In this document: piece after piece, positions 34,624-44,310 of the stretch
Layout: each line of letters begins with the position of its first letter
Position numbering within the stretch: the stretch's first letter is position 1
From: Prochlorococcus sp. AG-363-P01
Lineage (GTDB): Bacteria > Cyanobacteriota > Cyanobacteriia > PCC-6307 > Cyanobiaceae
DNA length: 64,000 nt
Direction of reading: 5' to 3'
Assembly: GCA_003278225.1 (NCBI GenBank)
Contig: QCGC01000002.1
Coordinates: 120,738-184,737 of the forward strand
Program-made: the position numbers and the translations under genes
Notes under the pieces: generated by a model
Database searches by the model: none
What the model was told of the DNA's origin: nothing
The model's input: the letters and a program-made list of their open reading frames with translations, nothing else

Positions 34624-35058
34624 TCAAACTGGTGTCTTTTGACTTGCTAGAAGATCTTTTAATTTTGCAAGCTCACCAGCCCAGCGTGGATCAGGAGCTT
34701 CTGAATTTGGCGCATCACTATGAACAACCTTTTTAGTTTGCTTGCGCTTAGCACTCTGATTATTTCCATTAGAGGAGTTGTTATTTCGACGTCCTCCACT
34801 GTTACTAGAATCACGTTTTTCTGAACGTTCTACACGTAAATTGTTCCCTTTAAATTCACGTCCATTGAGTTGTTCGATAACACTATTTGCTAATTTTTCA
34901 CTTTCCACATTCGCAAAGCCAAAACCTCTACATCCACCTGAATCTCTATCAAAAACAGGCTTGAAGCGAATCCCTTTCCCTACCGATGCAAAGAGTTCAT
35001 CCAACTCCTTGCTATCAAAAGTTTGGGGCAAATTACCGATGTAAAGGCGAACACTCAT
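34624..35058 (-). CDS. RRM-type RNA-binding protein
   Basis: RNP-2 (LYIGNLP) and RNP-1 (CRGFGFANVE) motifs with Asn/Ser-rich tail. Confidence 0.93.
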   Translation of the reverse strand: MSVRLYIGNLPQTFDSKELDELFASVGKGIRFKPVFDRDSGGCRGFGFANVESEKLANSVIEQLNGREFKGNNLRVERSEKRDSSNSGGRRNNNSSNGNNQSAKRKQTKKVVHSDAPNSEAPDPRWAGELAKLKDLLASQKTPV

Positions 35059-35125
35059 GAAAAAGAGGGGGTAATAAAGAAGGGTCCGGTCAGGATGATG
35101 AAAGTTCTCACTGCAATGCAGTTAA

Positions 35126-36313
35126 TCACAGCAAGGTCGAATTATGTTTCCACCAGTACCGAGCCTCTTGAATAGTTTGATCTAGATTAGATAACCTACC
35201 AAATGCTCTTTCATGGGAAAGATGATGTATCAATGCACCCAGTTTAGGACCTTCAGGTAAATCAAGGATCTCTCGCAAAGTATTTCCATCCACAGGAGAA
35301 GAAGGGTGAAAAAGAGGATCGCTAAGGTCGCGCCAACGATTAATCCAAACTTCTTGATCTTCAGCAGGAAGCTGACAAATCAAGGCGGGAAGGAAATCCT
35401 CTAATTCTGAATGCATTTGAAAACGATCTACCTCATTCATTCCTTTAAAACCATTGTTTTCAATATGCTTTTGCCATTTCCTAAGGGATTGACAGCGTTG
35501 GCATTGTTTGCGACTAAATCTTAATTTAACTAATCCAGAATCACTCAATAAATAAGTCAAACGAGCCAAAGGTAAGGCCAATAACAATTCCTGCGAGTTC
35601 AAAATCGTCTGATTATTTAAATAAAGATTGATCTTCTCAGAAGCTACATCTTTATTACACCAGAACTGTAAAAGACCAATATCCCTTAGAAGTTCTACAA
35701 CTTTATCCGCATCCTTTAAACATACGATTCGTTGCAATTCTGATTGAATTCTTTCAGGTGAAACTCTTTGGAGAAGATTGGAATGAGTGTTTATAAAAGT
35801 TCTTGTTTGAGGGTCAAAAGAAAAGTCTAATTCAGCCATGAGCCTTAAACCACGAAGAGACCTCAATGGGTCTTCAATCAAGTTCCTCTCACGAACAGCA
35901 ACAAGACATTTTCGCTTTAGATCTTCAATCCCTCCAGTTGGATCAACAATTTTTGGAGAAGAGCCCAGCATCAGAGCAATTGAATTAAGACGAAAATCAC
36001 GACGCCAAAGGTCTTCCTCTAAATCGCATCCAATCTGCCTTGCAAAATCAATAGTCCACCCTTTAAAAACCAATCGAGCCATATCTCTTTCAACATCAAG
36101 AGCAACAAATGTTGCTCCTAGATTTTTGGCAAAATTTTGAGAGATTTTTATTGCATCATTTGGAACAACTAAATCCAAATCTGGTTGAGCGGGCAACCTA
36201 TTCAACAAACCATCTCGAACCGCACCTCCAACCACAGCAGTACCAACTGGCAATTGATCGATAGGCAAAGGCCAATTATCAGGATTTAATCTTTCCCAAA
36301 GTGCTTTAGCCAT
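35126..36313 (-). CDS. CCA tRNA nucleotidyltransferase / poly(A) polymerase family
   Basis: VGGAVRDGLLNRLPAQPDLDLVVP, RRDFRLNSIALML; start moved to internal ATG (MAKALWERLNPDNW) because the longer frame runs into ycf34. Confidence 0.9.
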   Translation of the reverse strand: MAKALWERLNPDNWPLPIDQLPVGTAVVGGAVRDGLLNRLPAQPDLDLVVPNDAIKISQNFAKNLGATFVALDVERDMARLVFKGWTIDFARQIGCDLEEDLWRRDFRLNSIALMLGSSPKIVDPTGGIEDLKRKCLVAVRERNLIEDPLRSLRGLRLMAELDFSFDPQTRTFINTHSNLLQRVSPERIQSELQRIVCLKDADKVVELLRDIGLLQFWCNKDVASEKINLYLNNQTILNSQELLLALPLARLTYLLSDSGLVKLRFSRKQCQRCQSLRKWQKHIENNGFKGMNEVDRFQMHSELEDFLPALICQLPAEDQEVWINRWRDLSDPLFHPSSPVDGNTLREILDLPEGPKLGALIHHLSHERAFGRLSNLDQTIQEARYWWKHNSTLL

Positions 36314-36362
36314 AAAACGCTTATCAGCGTTCAGAATGGAGTTTTCAGCCAAGGTGGAGGAA

Positions 36363-36611
36363 ATGTGTATATGCGTGGACTGCCATTGGGTCGATCGTTG
36401 CAAGACCTATCATGCAGTAGAGACTCAACATGGAGTGGATCATCTAAACGCAACTCCTGATATCCAACCTAAAGAACCTAAAATTCATATCAATCTGAAT
36501 ATCTCCAATAGTGACGCAGAAGTGGAGTGGGATGTTAGATCTTGCAAAAGTTTCCTAAAAGATCAGGGTCGTTGGATGAAGTTATGTCCTGGGAAAGAAG
36601 TCCCAACATGA
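36363..36611 (+). CDS. ycf34: Ycf34-family protein
   Basis: MCICVDCHWVDRCKTYHAVETQHGVDHLNATPDIQPKEPKI, EVEWDVRSCKSFLKDQGRWMKLCPGKEVPT; start trimmed from 36336. Confidence 0.88.
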   Translation: MCICVDCHWVDRCKTYHAVETQHGVDHLNATPDIQPKEPKIHINLNISNSDAEVEWDVRSCKSFLKDQGRWMKLCPGKEVPT

Positions 36612-37276
36612 ATCATAAAAGAATAGAAAAAGGTATTAATAGCAAGCGTCCTTATCTAATCGCTTTTCATAGTTGCACCACTACTCTTGGAGTAGCAATA
36701 ATTGATTCAAGATCCCCTGAAACAAGCTTAACTAGCTCTACATTCTCAATTGGGCGAGATCTATCAAACAAAATCATTAGCTGTGTAGAAGAACTATTAC
36801 CATCTACCAACTGGCAACAGCTAGACCGTATTGCAGTGTCTATTGGTCCAGGAGGGTTCACAAGCACACGAGTTACTGTTGTCATGGCTCGCATTCTTGC
36901 CCAACAACTTAATTGTGATCTTGATGGAATAAGTAGCTTTGCTCTAATGGCTCCCAGATTAGAAAATTCACTGGAAGCTAATCAAAAAGGGAAACCATTT
37001 TGGATTAAAAAGACTTTACCTAGAAGAGGAATAGTTGCAGGTAAATATCAAGTAGAAAAGAATTCAAGTATAAATAATTTTAAAATAGGTATAGAATTAG
37101 AGAGGCCACATCTACTGCCTTCTTCAGTAAGAGTTAATCCTTCTATAAATGCATCAGAGGATGTGAATCTTGATGTTTTGCAACTTTTAAGAATTTCCTT
37201 CTTAGCAAAAATTAAAAAGGAGAATAGTCACTGGAGGGGAATTACACCAATATATCCAACTTCACCAGTTGATTAA
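36608..37276 (+). CDS. tsaB: tRNA threonylcarbamoyladenosine biosynthesis protein TsaB
   Basis: LIAFHSCTTTLGVAI, IAVSIGPGGFTSTRVTVVMARILAQQL; ATGA overlap with ycf34 stop. Confidence 0.88.
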   Translation: MNHKRIEKGINSKRPYLIAFHSCTTTLGVAIIDSRSPETSLTSSTFSIGRDLSNKIISCVEELLPSTNWQQLDRIAVSIGPGGFTSTRVTVVMARILAQQLNCDLDGISSFALMAPRLENSLEANQKGKPFWIKKTLPRRGIVAGKYQVEKNSSINNFKIGIELERPHLLPSSVRVNPSINASEDVNLDVLQLLRISFLAKIKKENSHWRGITPIYPTSPVD

Positions 37277-37395
37277 ATTCCAAGTCTCCAATTTTTTTTA
37301 AACAATTAAGTTTTAAATACTACCAAGCTTTCCTGAGTAATTACCAAGAAAAACCCATAAATCATAAATCCAAATTTTCAACTCGTAAGTTCTTT

Positions 37396-38058
37396 TTATT
37401 GATCCAGCATGAAATTAATGCTTTGTTGAAGCTGATTCGTTGTTTGCTCCAAATCTATTTTACGCCTACTAACAGGAGGTGATATTGGAACACCGATACG
37501 CAAACTTATCGGGACTAAACGAAGAAAAAAAGAACTTCTTCCAAGAGCTCTATGACTATTAACAATTGCTACTGGTAACAAATATGCTCCACTACGAGCC
37601 GCTAACAATGCAGCCCCTGACAAAGGCTGATTAACTCGGCCATTGGCTTGTCTCTTCCCATCAAGAAAAACCCCTACTGCCCAACCTTTATTGAGAAGTG
37701 ATGTTGCATTTCTAATAGCCCCTCGATCACTTGCACCTCTCTTTACGGGATATGCGCCACACATAGTAATGATTCTCCCTAATACAGGGATTCCAAAAAG
37801 CTCTGCTTTGGCCATAAAAGCAACTGGGCGGCCCAAAGCATGGCCTAGTAGAGGAGGGTCTAAATGAGAACCGTGATTAGCAACTACCACTACAGGGCCA
37901 TTCAGAGGAACATTTTCTGTCCCCGATGTATCACCCCTAAAAAGAATTCTAAAAATAGGGAAAACCAAGCAATAGCTGACTAATTGATAAACGACACTTG
38001 CTCTTGGAGGTATTAATTTTGAAAGATCCCGATCAATAGTAGGAGTGATATTTTCCAA
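37396..38058 (-). CDS. plsC: 1-acyl-sn-glycerol-3-phosphate acyltransferase
   Basis: VVVANHGSHLDPPLLG (HX4D) and VFLDGKRQANGRVN; in fab/pls cluster. Confidence 0.93.
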   Translation of the reverse strand: MENITPTIDRDLSKLIPPRASVVYQLVSYCLVFPIFRILFRGDTSGTENVPLNGPVVVVANHGSHLDPPLLGHALGRPVAFMAKAELFGIPVLGRIITMCGAYPVKRGASDRGAIRNATSLLNKGWAVGVFLDGKRQANGRVNQPLSGAALLAARSGAYLLPVAIVNSHRALGRSSFFLRLVPISLRIGVPISPPVSRRKIDLEQTTNQLQQSINFMLDQ

Positions 38059-38061
38059 TGT

Positions 38062-38955
38062 TCAATGTCCCAAGTCACTCGCACTGGATATCTGACTAGT
38101 CGTAATACCCTTAAGAGAACGTTTAGCAAGTCCGCTAAGCACATTCCCAGGACCAATTTCCACCACAGTATTTATCCCCTGCTGAGCCATAACGTCCATA
38201 GTCTTTCTCCATTTAACACCTGTTATCATCTGCTTCTTTAATTTCTGCTTCAAAAGTTCGCCTTCAATACATGGCGTTGGATCAACATTACTCAAGACAG
38301 GAAAACGAGCATTTTGAAAATTCACCTCATCCAGTTCAGCAACAAAGGACTTTGAGGCTTCTTCCATAAATGGAGAGTGAAATGCTCCCGAAACCTGCAA
38401 GGGTATCGCTCTTTTACATTTCACTGAAGCACTAACTTTTTGCACAGCCTCAGGGTTTCCTGATAAGACCACTTGTGCAGAACTATTGTCATTTGCAATA
38501 ACAACCCCTTCAGAGTTGTTGACTACATCCTCCAATTGTTGTCTATCAAATCCAATTAAAGCAGTCATTGCTCCACCTCTTGCAGCAGACATGAGCTCAG
38601 AGCGTTTCTTCAACAATCGCAAAGCAATTTTCGCATCAAATACTTGAGCTGCATATAAAGCCACAATCTCTCCCAAACTGTGACCAGCAATTAAAGAAGG
38701 ATTGCGACCCTGCCTAATCAGATCATCGACTAATAAAGACTCAACTATGAATAAAGCCGGCTGGGTATTCCTTGTGTCATTCAAGTCACTAAGCTCATCA
38801 ACATTTTTACCAACACGGCATATCTCTAAAAGATCACGACCCAATAATTCAGAGGCATAATCAAAACGTTCTTGAGCTCCTTGCAAAGAAAGCAAATCAT
38901 CAGCCATGCCCAGTTTCTGAGAGCCTTGACCAGGAAAAACCCACGCAATAGACAT
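38062..38955 (-). CDS. fabD: malonyl-CoA-ACP transacylase
   Basis: WVFPGQGSQKLGMA, IAGHSLGEIVALYAA, VSGAFHSPFMEEA. Confidence 0.97.
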   Translation of the reverse strand: MSIAWVFPGQGSQKLGMADDLLSLQGAQERFDYASELLGRDLLEICRVGKNVDELSDLNDTRNTQPALFIVESLLVDDLIRQGRNPSLIAGHSLGEIVALYAAQVFDAKIALRLLKKRSELMSAARGGAMTALIGFDRQQLEDVVNNSEGVVIANDNSSAQVVLSGNPEAVQKVSASVKCKRAIPLQVSGAFHSPFMEEASKSFVAELDEVNFQNARFPVLSNVDPTPCIEGELLKQKLKKQMITGVKWRKTMDVMAQQGINTVVEIGPGNVLSGLAKRSLKGITTSQISSASDLGH

Positions 38956-38984
38956 AAAAACTTTTCAACCAAATAAAGCCCAGG

Positions 38985-40004
38985 TTAAAGGCGGCCCTGC
39001 CATCGAAACAATGCCGCACCCCAACTCAATCCCGCACCAAAACCACTACACGCAATTAAGTTACTAGGCTTAACACGTCCATCTCGAACAGCCTCATCCA
39101 ACATTAAAGGGATAGTCGCAGCAGAGGTATTGCCATAATTGGCAAGATTGCTTAAAACCTTCTCATGTGGAATGGAAAAGCGATCCGCAACTGCATCTAA
39201 AATCCGCTTATTAGCTTGATGAAGAAGCAACCAATCTAATGAGTCTGGAGAAATCTTATTTACTAGTAAAAGCTCATCAAGAATAGAAGGGACTTCTCGA
39301 ACTGCGAATTTATAAACCTCCTGTCCATTCATTTGAATAGGTAAAAAGCCTCCTTTCTGATGACTTATCCCAGGCACTAAAGGAAGGGAATTTTCAATCT
39401 GATTCAAATTTAAACAATCTCCTCGACTACCATCGGATTTCAACTTGTATCCAATTAATCCATCATTCTCCAAGTCAGTGCCTTCAAGAGCAACTGCTCC
39501 AGCACCATCACCAAAAAGGACACAACTTTTTCGATCATCCCAATCAACCCAACGAGTTAATTGATCAGCACCTATCACTAATACACGCTTCATTGAGCCA
39601 TTTCGCAAATATTGCGCAGCAGTAATAAAAGCGAATAAAAAGCCACTACAAGCCGCTGTCAAATCAAAAGCTGCAGCATTTAAAGCGCCAAGTCTTGCTT
39701 GAACTTGAGGAGCCGATCCAAATAAATCATCCGGAGTAGATGTCGCCAATACAATCAAATCCAGACTATTTGGGTCCCACCCAGCCATATTGAGGGCAGA
39801 ATCTGCTGCCCGGTAACTGAGAACAGAAAGTTTTTCTGCAGGTGAACTCACTCTCCGTTCAGAAATTCCTGTCCGACTTTGAATCCATGAATCATTTGTC
39901 TCAACCCTGAGGCCAAGTTGATCATTAGTAAGTTTTTGGCTAGGTGTGGCGCTACCACTACCTACCAAAGCTATTCCTCGAGGCATGGGAGGCAGTTGAA
40001 CCAA
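38985..40004 (-). CDS. fabH: 3-oxoacyl-ACP synthase III
   Basis: WIQSRTGISERR, FDLTAACSGFLFA, LLHQANKRILDAVADR, NYGNTSAATIPL. Confidence 0.97.
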   Translation of the reverse strand: MVQLPPMPRGIALVGSGSATPSQKLTNDQLGLRVETNDSWIQSRTGISERRVSSPAEKLSVLSYRAADSALNMAGWDPNSLDLIVLATSTPDDLFGSAPQVQARLGALNAAAFDLTAACSGFLFAFITAAQYLRNGSMKRVLVIGADQLTRWVDWDDRKSCVLFGDGAGAVALEGTDLENDGLIGYKLKSDGSRGDCLNLNQIENSLPLVPGISHQKGGFLPIQMNGQEVYKFAVREVPSILDELLLVNKISPDSLDWLLLHQANKRILDAVADRFSIPHEKVLSNLANYGNTSAATIPLMLDEAVRDGRVKPSNLIACSGFGAGLSWGAALFRWQGRL

Positions 40005-40059
40005 AATCTATAAAATCTGCACGAGAAATAGTCAACCACAACCTATGACAATTAAAAAT

Positions 40060-41415
40060 TCAAACTGCCCTAACAGAAGAATTCTGAAGCTGAGCCAAAT
40101 CATCCATAACCCCATGATTGGCAGCCGAATGGGCTAAGCGTAAGGCACTCACAACTGAAAGTGCCTTACTACTTCCATGCCCAATTACACAAATTCCATT
40201 AACACCAAGCAAAAGAGCACCTCCATGCTCGGCATGATCGAGACGTTTTTTAATTCTTCTGAGGTTTGTCCTAAGGAATGCAGATCCAACCTTACCTCTC
40301 CTTCCTCTTGGTAATTCTGCACGCAAAACATCTAACAAAACACTACCTACAGATTCAAGAAATTTAAGTAACACATTACCCGTAAAACCATCACAAACGA
40401 CAACATCAAACTCCCCAGAAAGAACATCTCTTCCTTCACAATTACCAGCGAATTTGAAGCGTTCTTCTTTACTTAATAACTCATAAGTTTGTAGTGCAAG
40501 CTCATTACCTTTACATGATTCTTCTCCAATATTTAATAAGCCTATTCGAGGCTCATGTATCTGAAGAACATCTCTTGAATAAATATTCCCAAGTAAAGAA
40601 AATTGATGCAAATAGGTTGGCTTACAATCCATATTCGCTCCAACATCAAGGACTAAAACAGGTTGTCCAGGATCCTTGGTGGGAAAAAGTGCACCAATCG
40701 CAGGTCGATCAATCCCTTGGAGCCGACCTAAACGAAAAATCGCAGCAGCCATTAATGCGCCAGAGTTACCGGCGGAATACACCGCCATGGCTTTCCCCTT
40801 TTTCACTAAATCCATGGCAACGTTAATACTTGCATCACGCTTTCTTCTCACAGCAGTAGCTTCTTCATTCATCTCTACAGATGGACCACTACTAATTAGC
40901 TCAAGATGGCCTGTTTGGATCGCTTCCTCTAGCAATTCATCAAGGCCCATTTCCTTTGCTGCATTAAGGACCTTGTGAGATTCACCTACAAATTTAATGC
41001 GTATTGAAAGCCTCTGTATCGCCTGCAGACAACCATCAAGAATCTGTCCGGGAGCATTATCACCCCCCATGCCGTCAACCGCTATCCAAAGCCTCTCAGA
41101 ATCATCAATGTCAATTTTCTCAGCATTATTATCTCCGCCTTGCAATCTTCTTAAGGGATCAAACACAAGTGGTTGAAGAACGCTTCCTGCCATAGAACCA
41201 GCACTTGTAACCACTGATCCAGCACTAGAAACGACAGTACCAGCCACATTCCCAGCTGCCGAAGCAGAGTTAGCAGCAGTATCAACAATTGTTGTTACTG
41301 CTGTATTACGTCGGTACCAAATCACCAAGCGCCTAATAGCTCTTGAACGATTACCTTTCTGACGCAACCCAAAGGCTGCGTTTGTATCAGTGTCCTTCGG
41401 AGCCAATTGAATCAA
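40060..41415 (-). CDS. plsX: phosphate acyltransferase PlsX with ~107-aa N-terminal extension
   Basis: LWIAVDGMGGDNAPGQILDG starts at about residue 109; GALFPTKDPGQPVLVLDVGANMDCKP; extension rich in SAGSVVTSAGSMAGSV. Confidence 0.92.
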   Translation of the reverse strand: MIQLAPKDTDTNAAFGLRQKGNRSRAIRRLVIWYRRNTAVTTIVDTAANSASAAGNVAGTVVSSAGSVVTSAGSMAGSVLQPLVFDPLRRLQGGDNNAEKIDIDDSERLWIAVDGMGGDNAPGQILDGCLQAIQRLSIRIKFVGESHKVLNAAKEMGLDELLEEAIQTGHLELISSGPSVEMNEEATAVRRKRDASINVAMDLVKKGKAMAVYSAGNSGALMAAAIFRLGRLQGIDRPAIGALFPTKDPGQPVLVLDVGANMDCKPTYLHQFSLLGNIYSRDVLQIHEPRIGLLNIGEESCKGNELALQTYELLSKEERFKFAGNCEGRDVLSGEFDVVVCDGFTGNVLLKFLESVGSVLLDVLRAELPRGRRGKVGSAFLRTNLRRIKKRLDHAEHGGALLLGVNGICVIGHGSSKALSVVSALRLAHSAANHGVMDDLAQLQNSSVRAV

Positions 41416-42136
41416 CTATGCGCTGGAACAAATAACCCGTTCCCCTGGCTGTGAGAATGAGCTCAGGGTTCGCAGGGTCATCCTCTAGTTTGGAACGCAA
41501 TCGAGAAATATGTACATCTACAACACGAGTATCAACATGTCGCTCAGGTGTATATCCCCAAACCTCTTTTAAGATTTCACCCCTACTAAAAGGTTCTCCT
41601 GATCTACTAACTAACAATTCCAATAAACTAAATTCCATACCTGTAAGGCGAATCCGCTCATCGTTACGAAAAACTTTGCGTTTATTTGTATCTATGCGCA
41701 AATTAGTAACTTGAATAACTCCAGAGTTGGGGATGCCAGCTATATGTTCTTTCTCAACTCGGCGAAGAACACAACGAATCCTGGCTTCCAATTCCTTTGG
41801 GCTAAAAGGCTTAACTACATAATCATCTGCACCTAATTCAAGCCCCGTAATTCTGTCTGCCACATCACCCAATGCAGTCAGCATAACGATTGGGACATCA
41901 GATTCCTTGCGCAATTCCTGACAGACACCATACCCATCAAGTTTTGGCATCATTACATCTAGAACTACTAGATCAGGATCAAAATTCCTGAAAAGTTCAA
42001 GCGCCTCATTTCCATCACATGCTGTGACTACTTGATACCCGATCATTGATAATCGCGTTTCAAGGATCCTTCGGATGCTGGCCTCATCGTCAGCTACGAG
42101 GATTGTTTCCTTAGATGCTGGACTAGTGGCCGTCAT
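41387..42136 (-). CDS. rpaB: OmpR-family response regulator RpaB
   Basis: [103 protein letters not shown]. Confidence 0.93.
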   Translation of the reverse strand: MTATSPASKETILVADDEASIRRILETRLSMIGYQVVTACDGNEALELFRNFDPDLVVLDVMMPKLDGYGVCQELRKESDVPIVMLTALGDVADRITGLELGADDYVVKPFSPKELEARIRCVLRRVEKEHIAGIPNSGVIQVTNLRIDTNKRKVFRNDERIRLTGMEFSLLELLVSRSGEPFSRGEILKEVWGYTPERHVDTRVVDVHISRLRSKLEDDPANPELILTARGTGYLFQRIVDSIGSEGH

Positions 42137-42248
42137 TTCTTCTATGGATGTGGCGGCATAAGAGACTCGATCTTAGATAACCCCCTAGAAGCCCCCCTCT
42201 TAAAAGGTCATCTTTCATTCAAGTAAAGCCAACTTTCACTACTTTAAA

Positions 42249-43628
42249 GTGTCCCGCCTTTCCTCCACCTATATCTGTCAAAGCTGTGGGGCCCAAACCC
42301 GTCAGTTTTTTGGGCGCTGCTCAAATTGTGGAGATTGGAATTCCATCGTTGAACAAGTCACAAGCGCATCAAAAAACAGGCTCAAAAATAAAAATCCCAA
42401 CCATCCCAAAGGCAATGCTACAAAGCGATCTGAATCAATAGAGTCTCTCAAAGAAAATTCATTAAGTCGTCTAACAAGCGGCTATAGCGAGTTTGATCGG
42501 GTTTTAGGGGGAGGAATAGTACCTGGCTCACTGGTCCTCGTTGGAGGAGATCCAGGAATCGGGAAAAGCACACTTCTTTTGCAGAGCGCAACAGCAATAG
42601 CGCTAAATGAATCTGTTCTATATGTAAGTGCGGAAGAGTCTGCCCAACAAGTCAGGTTGCGATGGAAGCGATTAACAGAATCAAAATCCCGTCTTCAATT
42701 ACTTGCAGAGACTGATTTAGAGCTCATTCTTCAAGAACTGGAATCACTCAAACCTTCAGTAGCAATAATTGACAGTATTCAGGCACTGCATGATGACAAC
42801 CTCTCGGGAGCACCTGGTTCAGTAGGGCAAGTCAGAGAGTGTTCATCTGCATTACAACGACTTGCAAAGCAACAAAATACTGCTCTTTTTATTGTTGGCC
42901 ATGTAACCAAAGAAGGGATGATTGCAGGTCCAAAAGTCCTAGAACATCTGGTTGATGTTGTCCTAACCTTTGAAGGAGATCGGCATGCAAATCATCGGTT
43001 GTTACGGGCCGTAAAGAATCGTTACGGAGCAACTCATGAACTAGGGATTTTTGAAATGCAAGGCTCAGGGCTAACCGAAGTCAAAAACCCTAGTGAAATA
43101 TTTCTCAACAAAAAACCCTCTGCAGGCGTGGCTACCATCGTTGCTTGTGAAGGGAATAGATCACTGGCGGTCGATCTACAAGCCCTGATTAGTGCAACTA
43201 CTTTTGCAAGTCCTAGACGAACTGCTACGGGGGTAGAAACAAACAGACTGCATCAAATCCTGGCAGTACTTGAAAAGCACATGGGATTACCTTTATCCCG
43301 ACATGACTGCTATTTAGCAGTCGCAGGTGGTCTTGAAGTAGAAGAACCTGCTGCAGATTTAGGCATAGCAGCCGCAATAGTTTCCAGCTATAGAGATTTA
43401 ATACTGCCTAAAAGAACCGTACTAATTGGCGAACTCGGACTAGGGGGACAACTAAGAGCTGTAGGTCAAATGCCTCAGCGACTATTAGAAGCAGAGCGTC
43501 TAGGGTTTCAAAGAGCTGTTTTTCCTGAAGGCAGTGGACTTGATAAAACAAAAATGGCAATAAAAATGGAATTATTAGAGGCATCAAACATCAATGACGC
43601 ATTAATATTGGCCCTAGGAAATATTTAA
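42249..43628 (+). CDS. radA: DNA repair protein RadA (GTG start)
   Basis: Zn finger CQSCGAQTRQFFGRCSNCGDWN, LVGGDPGIGKSTLLLQ, KNRYGATHELGIFEM. Confidence 0.98.
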   Translation: MSRLSSTYICQSCGAQTRQFFGRCSNCGDWNSIVEQVTSASKNRLKNKNPNHPKGNATKRSESIESLKENSLSRLTSGYSEFDRVLGGGIVPGSLVLVGGDPGIGKSTLLLQSATAIALNESVLYVSAEESAQQVRLRWKRLTESKSRLQLLAETDLELILQELESLKPSVAIIDSIQALHDDNLSGAPGSVGQVRECSSALQRLAKQQNTALFIVGHVTKEGMIAGPKVLEHLVDVVLTFEGDRHANHRLLRAVKNRYGATHELGIFEMQGSGLTEVKNPSEIFLNKKPSAGVATIVACEGNRSLAVDLQALISATTFASPRRTATGVETNRLHQILAVLEKHMGLPLSRHDCYLAVAGGLEVEEPAADLGIAAAIVSSYRDLILPKRTVLIGELGLGGQLRAVGQMPQRLLEAERLGFQRAVFPEGSGLDKTKMAIKMELLEASNINDALILALGNI

Positions 43629-43655
43629 AATCTAATCAATTCTTAGTTATGAAAT

Positions 43656-44210
43656 TTATATTATGTCAATTTTGCTACGGCCAGTTGTTTTAAGCCAATT
43701 TTCAATCTCTAAATAGCCACCGGGATAAAGCCTTACAGCCTTAGTCCAAACTTCTGCAGCTCGATCAAACCAAATATCAGATTCATCTTGATTTCCTGCT
43801 TCCTGGGCTATACGACCACGTTTTTCATATATCAGACCCATATTCTTCAAACAAGAAGGTTGTTTGGGGTTGCCATCTAAAGCCTTCATATAAGTCTCTA
43901 AAGCCTTATCTTCATCACCATTGCTCATATAAATAATTGCCATATTCTTAAGAGTTTCACTCCTATCAATTGGATTCTCCTCTAAACGCAGACTCTCTTC
44001 ATAGTTTTCAAGAGCCTCTGAGTAATCTCCATCATTTTGAGCTGCGAGACCATCTCGGTAATAAACATATGCTTTTTTCTGTTGAGAATCGATTGGCATC
44101 ATCTTGACAATCATTTCTGCCATTACCGTGAAGGCCTTATCGATAGGATTGTCATTTTCTCTACTACGAGGCATGAGAAAGGTTGTTGCATAGACAAATT
44201 GTCTACCCAT
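43656..44210 (-). CDS. ycf3: Photosystem I assembly protein Ycf3 (TPR)
   Basis: [61 protein letters not shown]. Confidence 0.97.
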   Translation of the reverse strand: MGRQFVYATTFLMPRSRENDNPIDKAFTVMAEMIVKMMPIDSQQKKAYVYYRDGLAAQNDGDYSEALENYEESLRLEENPIDRSETLKNMAIIYMSNGDEDKALETYMKALDGNPKQPSCLKNMGLIYEKRGRIAQEAGNQDESDIWFDRAAEVWTKAVRLYPGGYLEIENWLKTTGRSKIDII

Positions 44211-44310
44211 CCTGCCTTCATTTGAAGCTAGATGCTTAAGCAGTCTTCATTTGTTGATGATGGTATTTCTCCCAAAGAATTCACTAACTTGTGAAAGGAC
44301 CTAGAAATCC

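Noticed and set aside
35838-36140. 100-aa plus-strand ORF inside the CCA transferase gene
   Set aside because: Arg/Ser-rich shadow frame; the minus-strand gene is strongly supported
40494-40978. Two overlapping plus-strand ORFs inside plsX
   Set aside because: Conflict with each other and with the conserved PlsX frame; no recognisable domain
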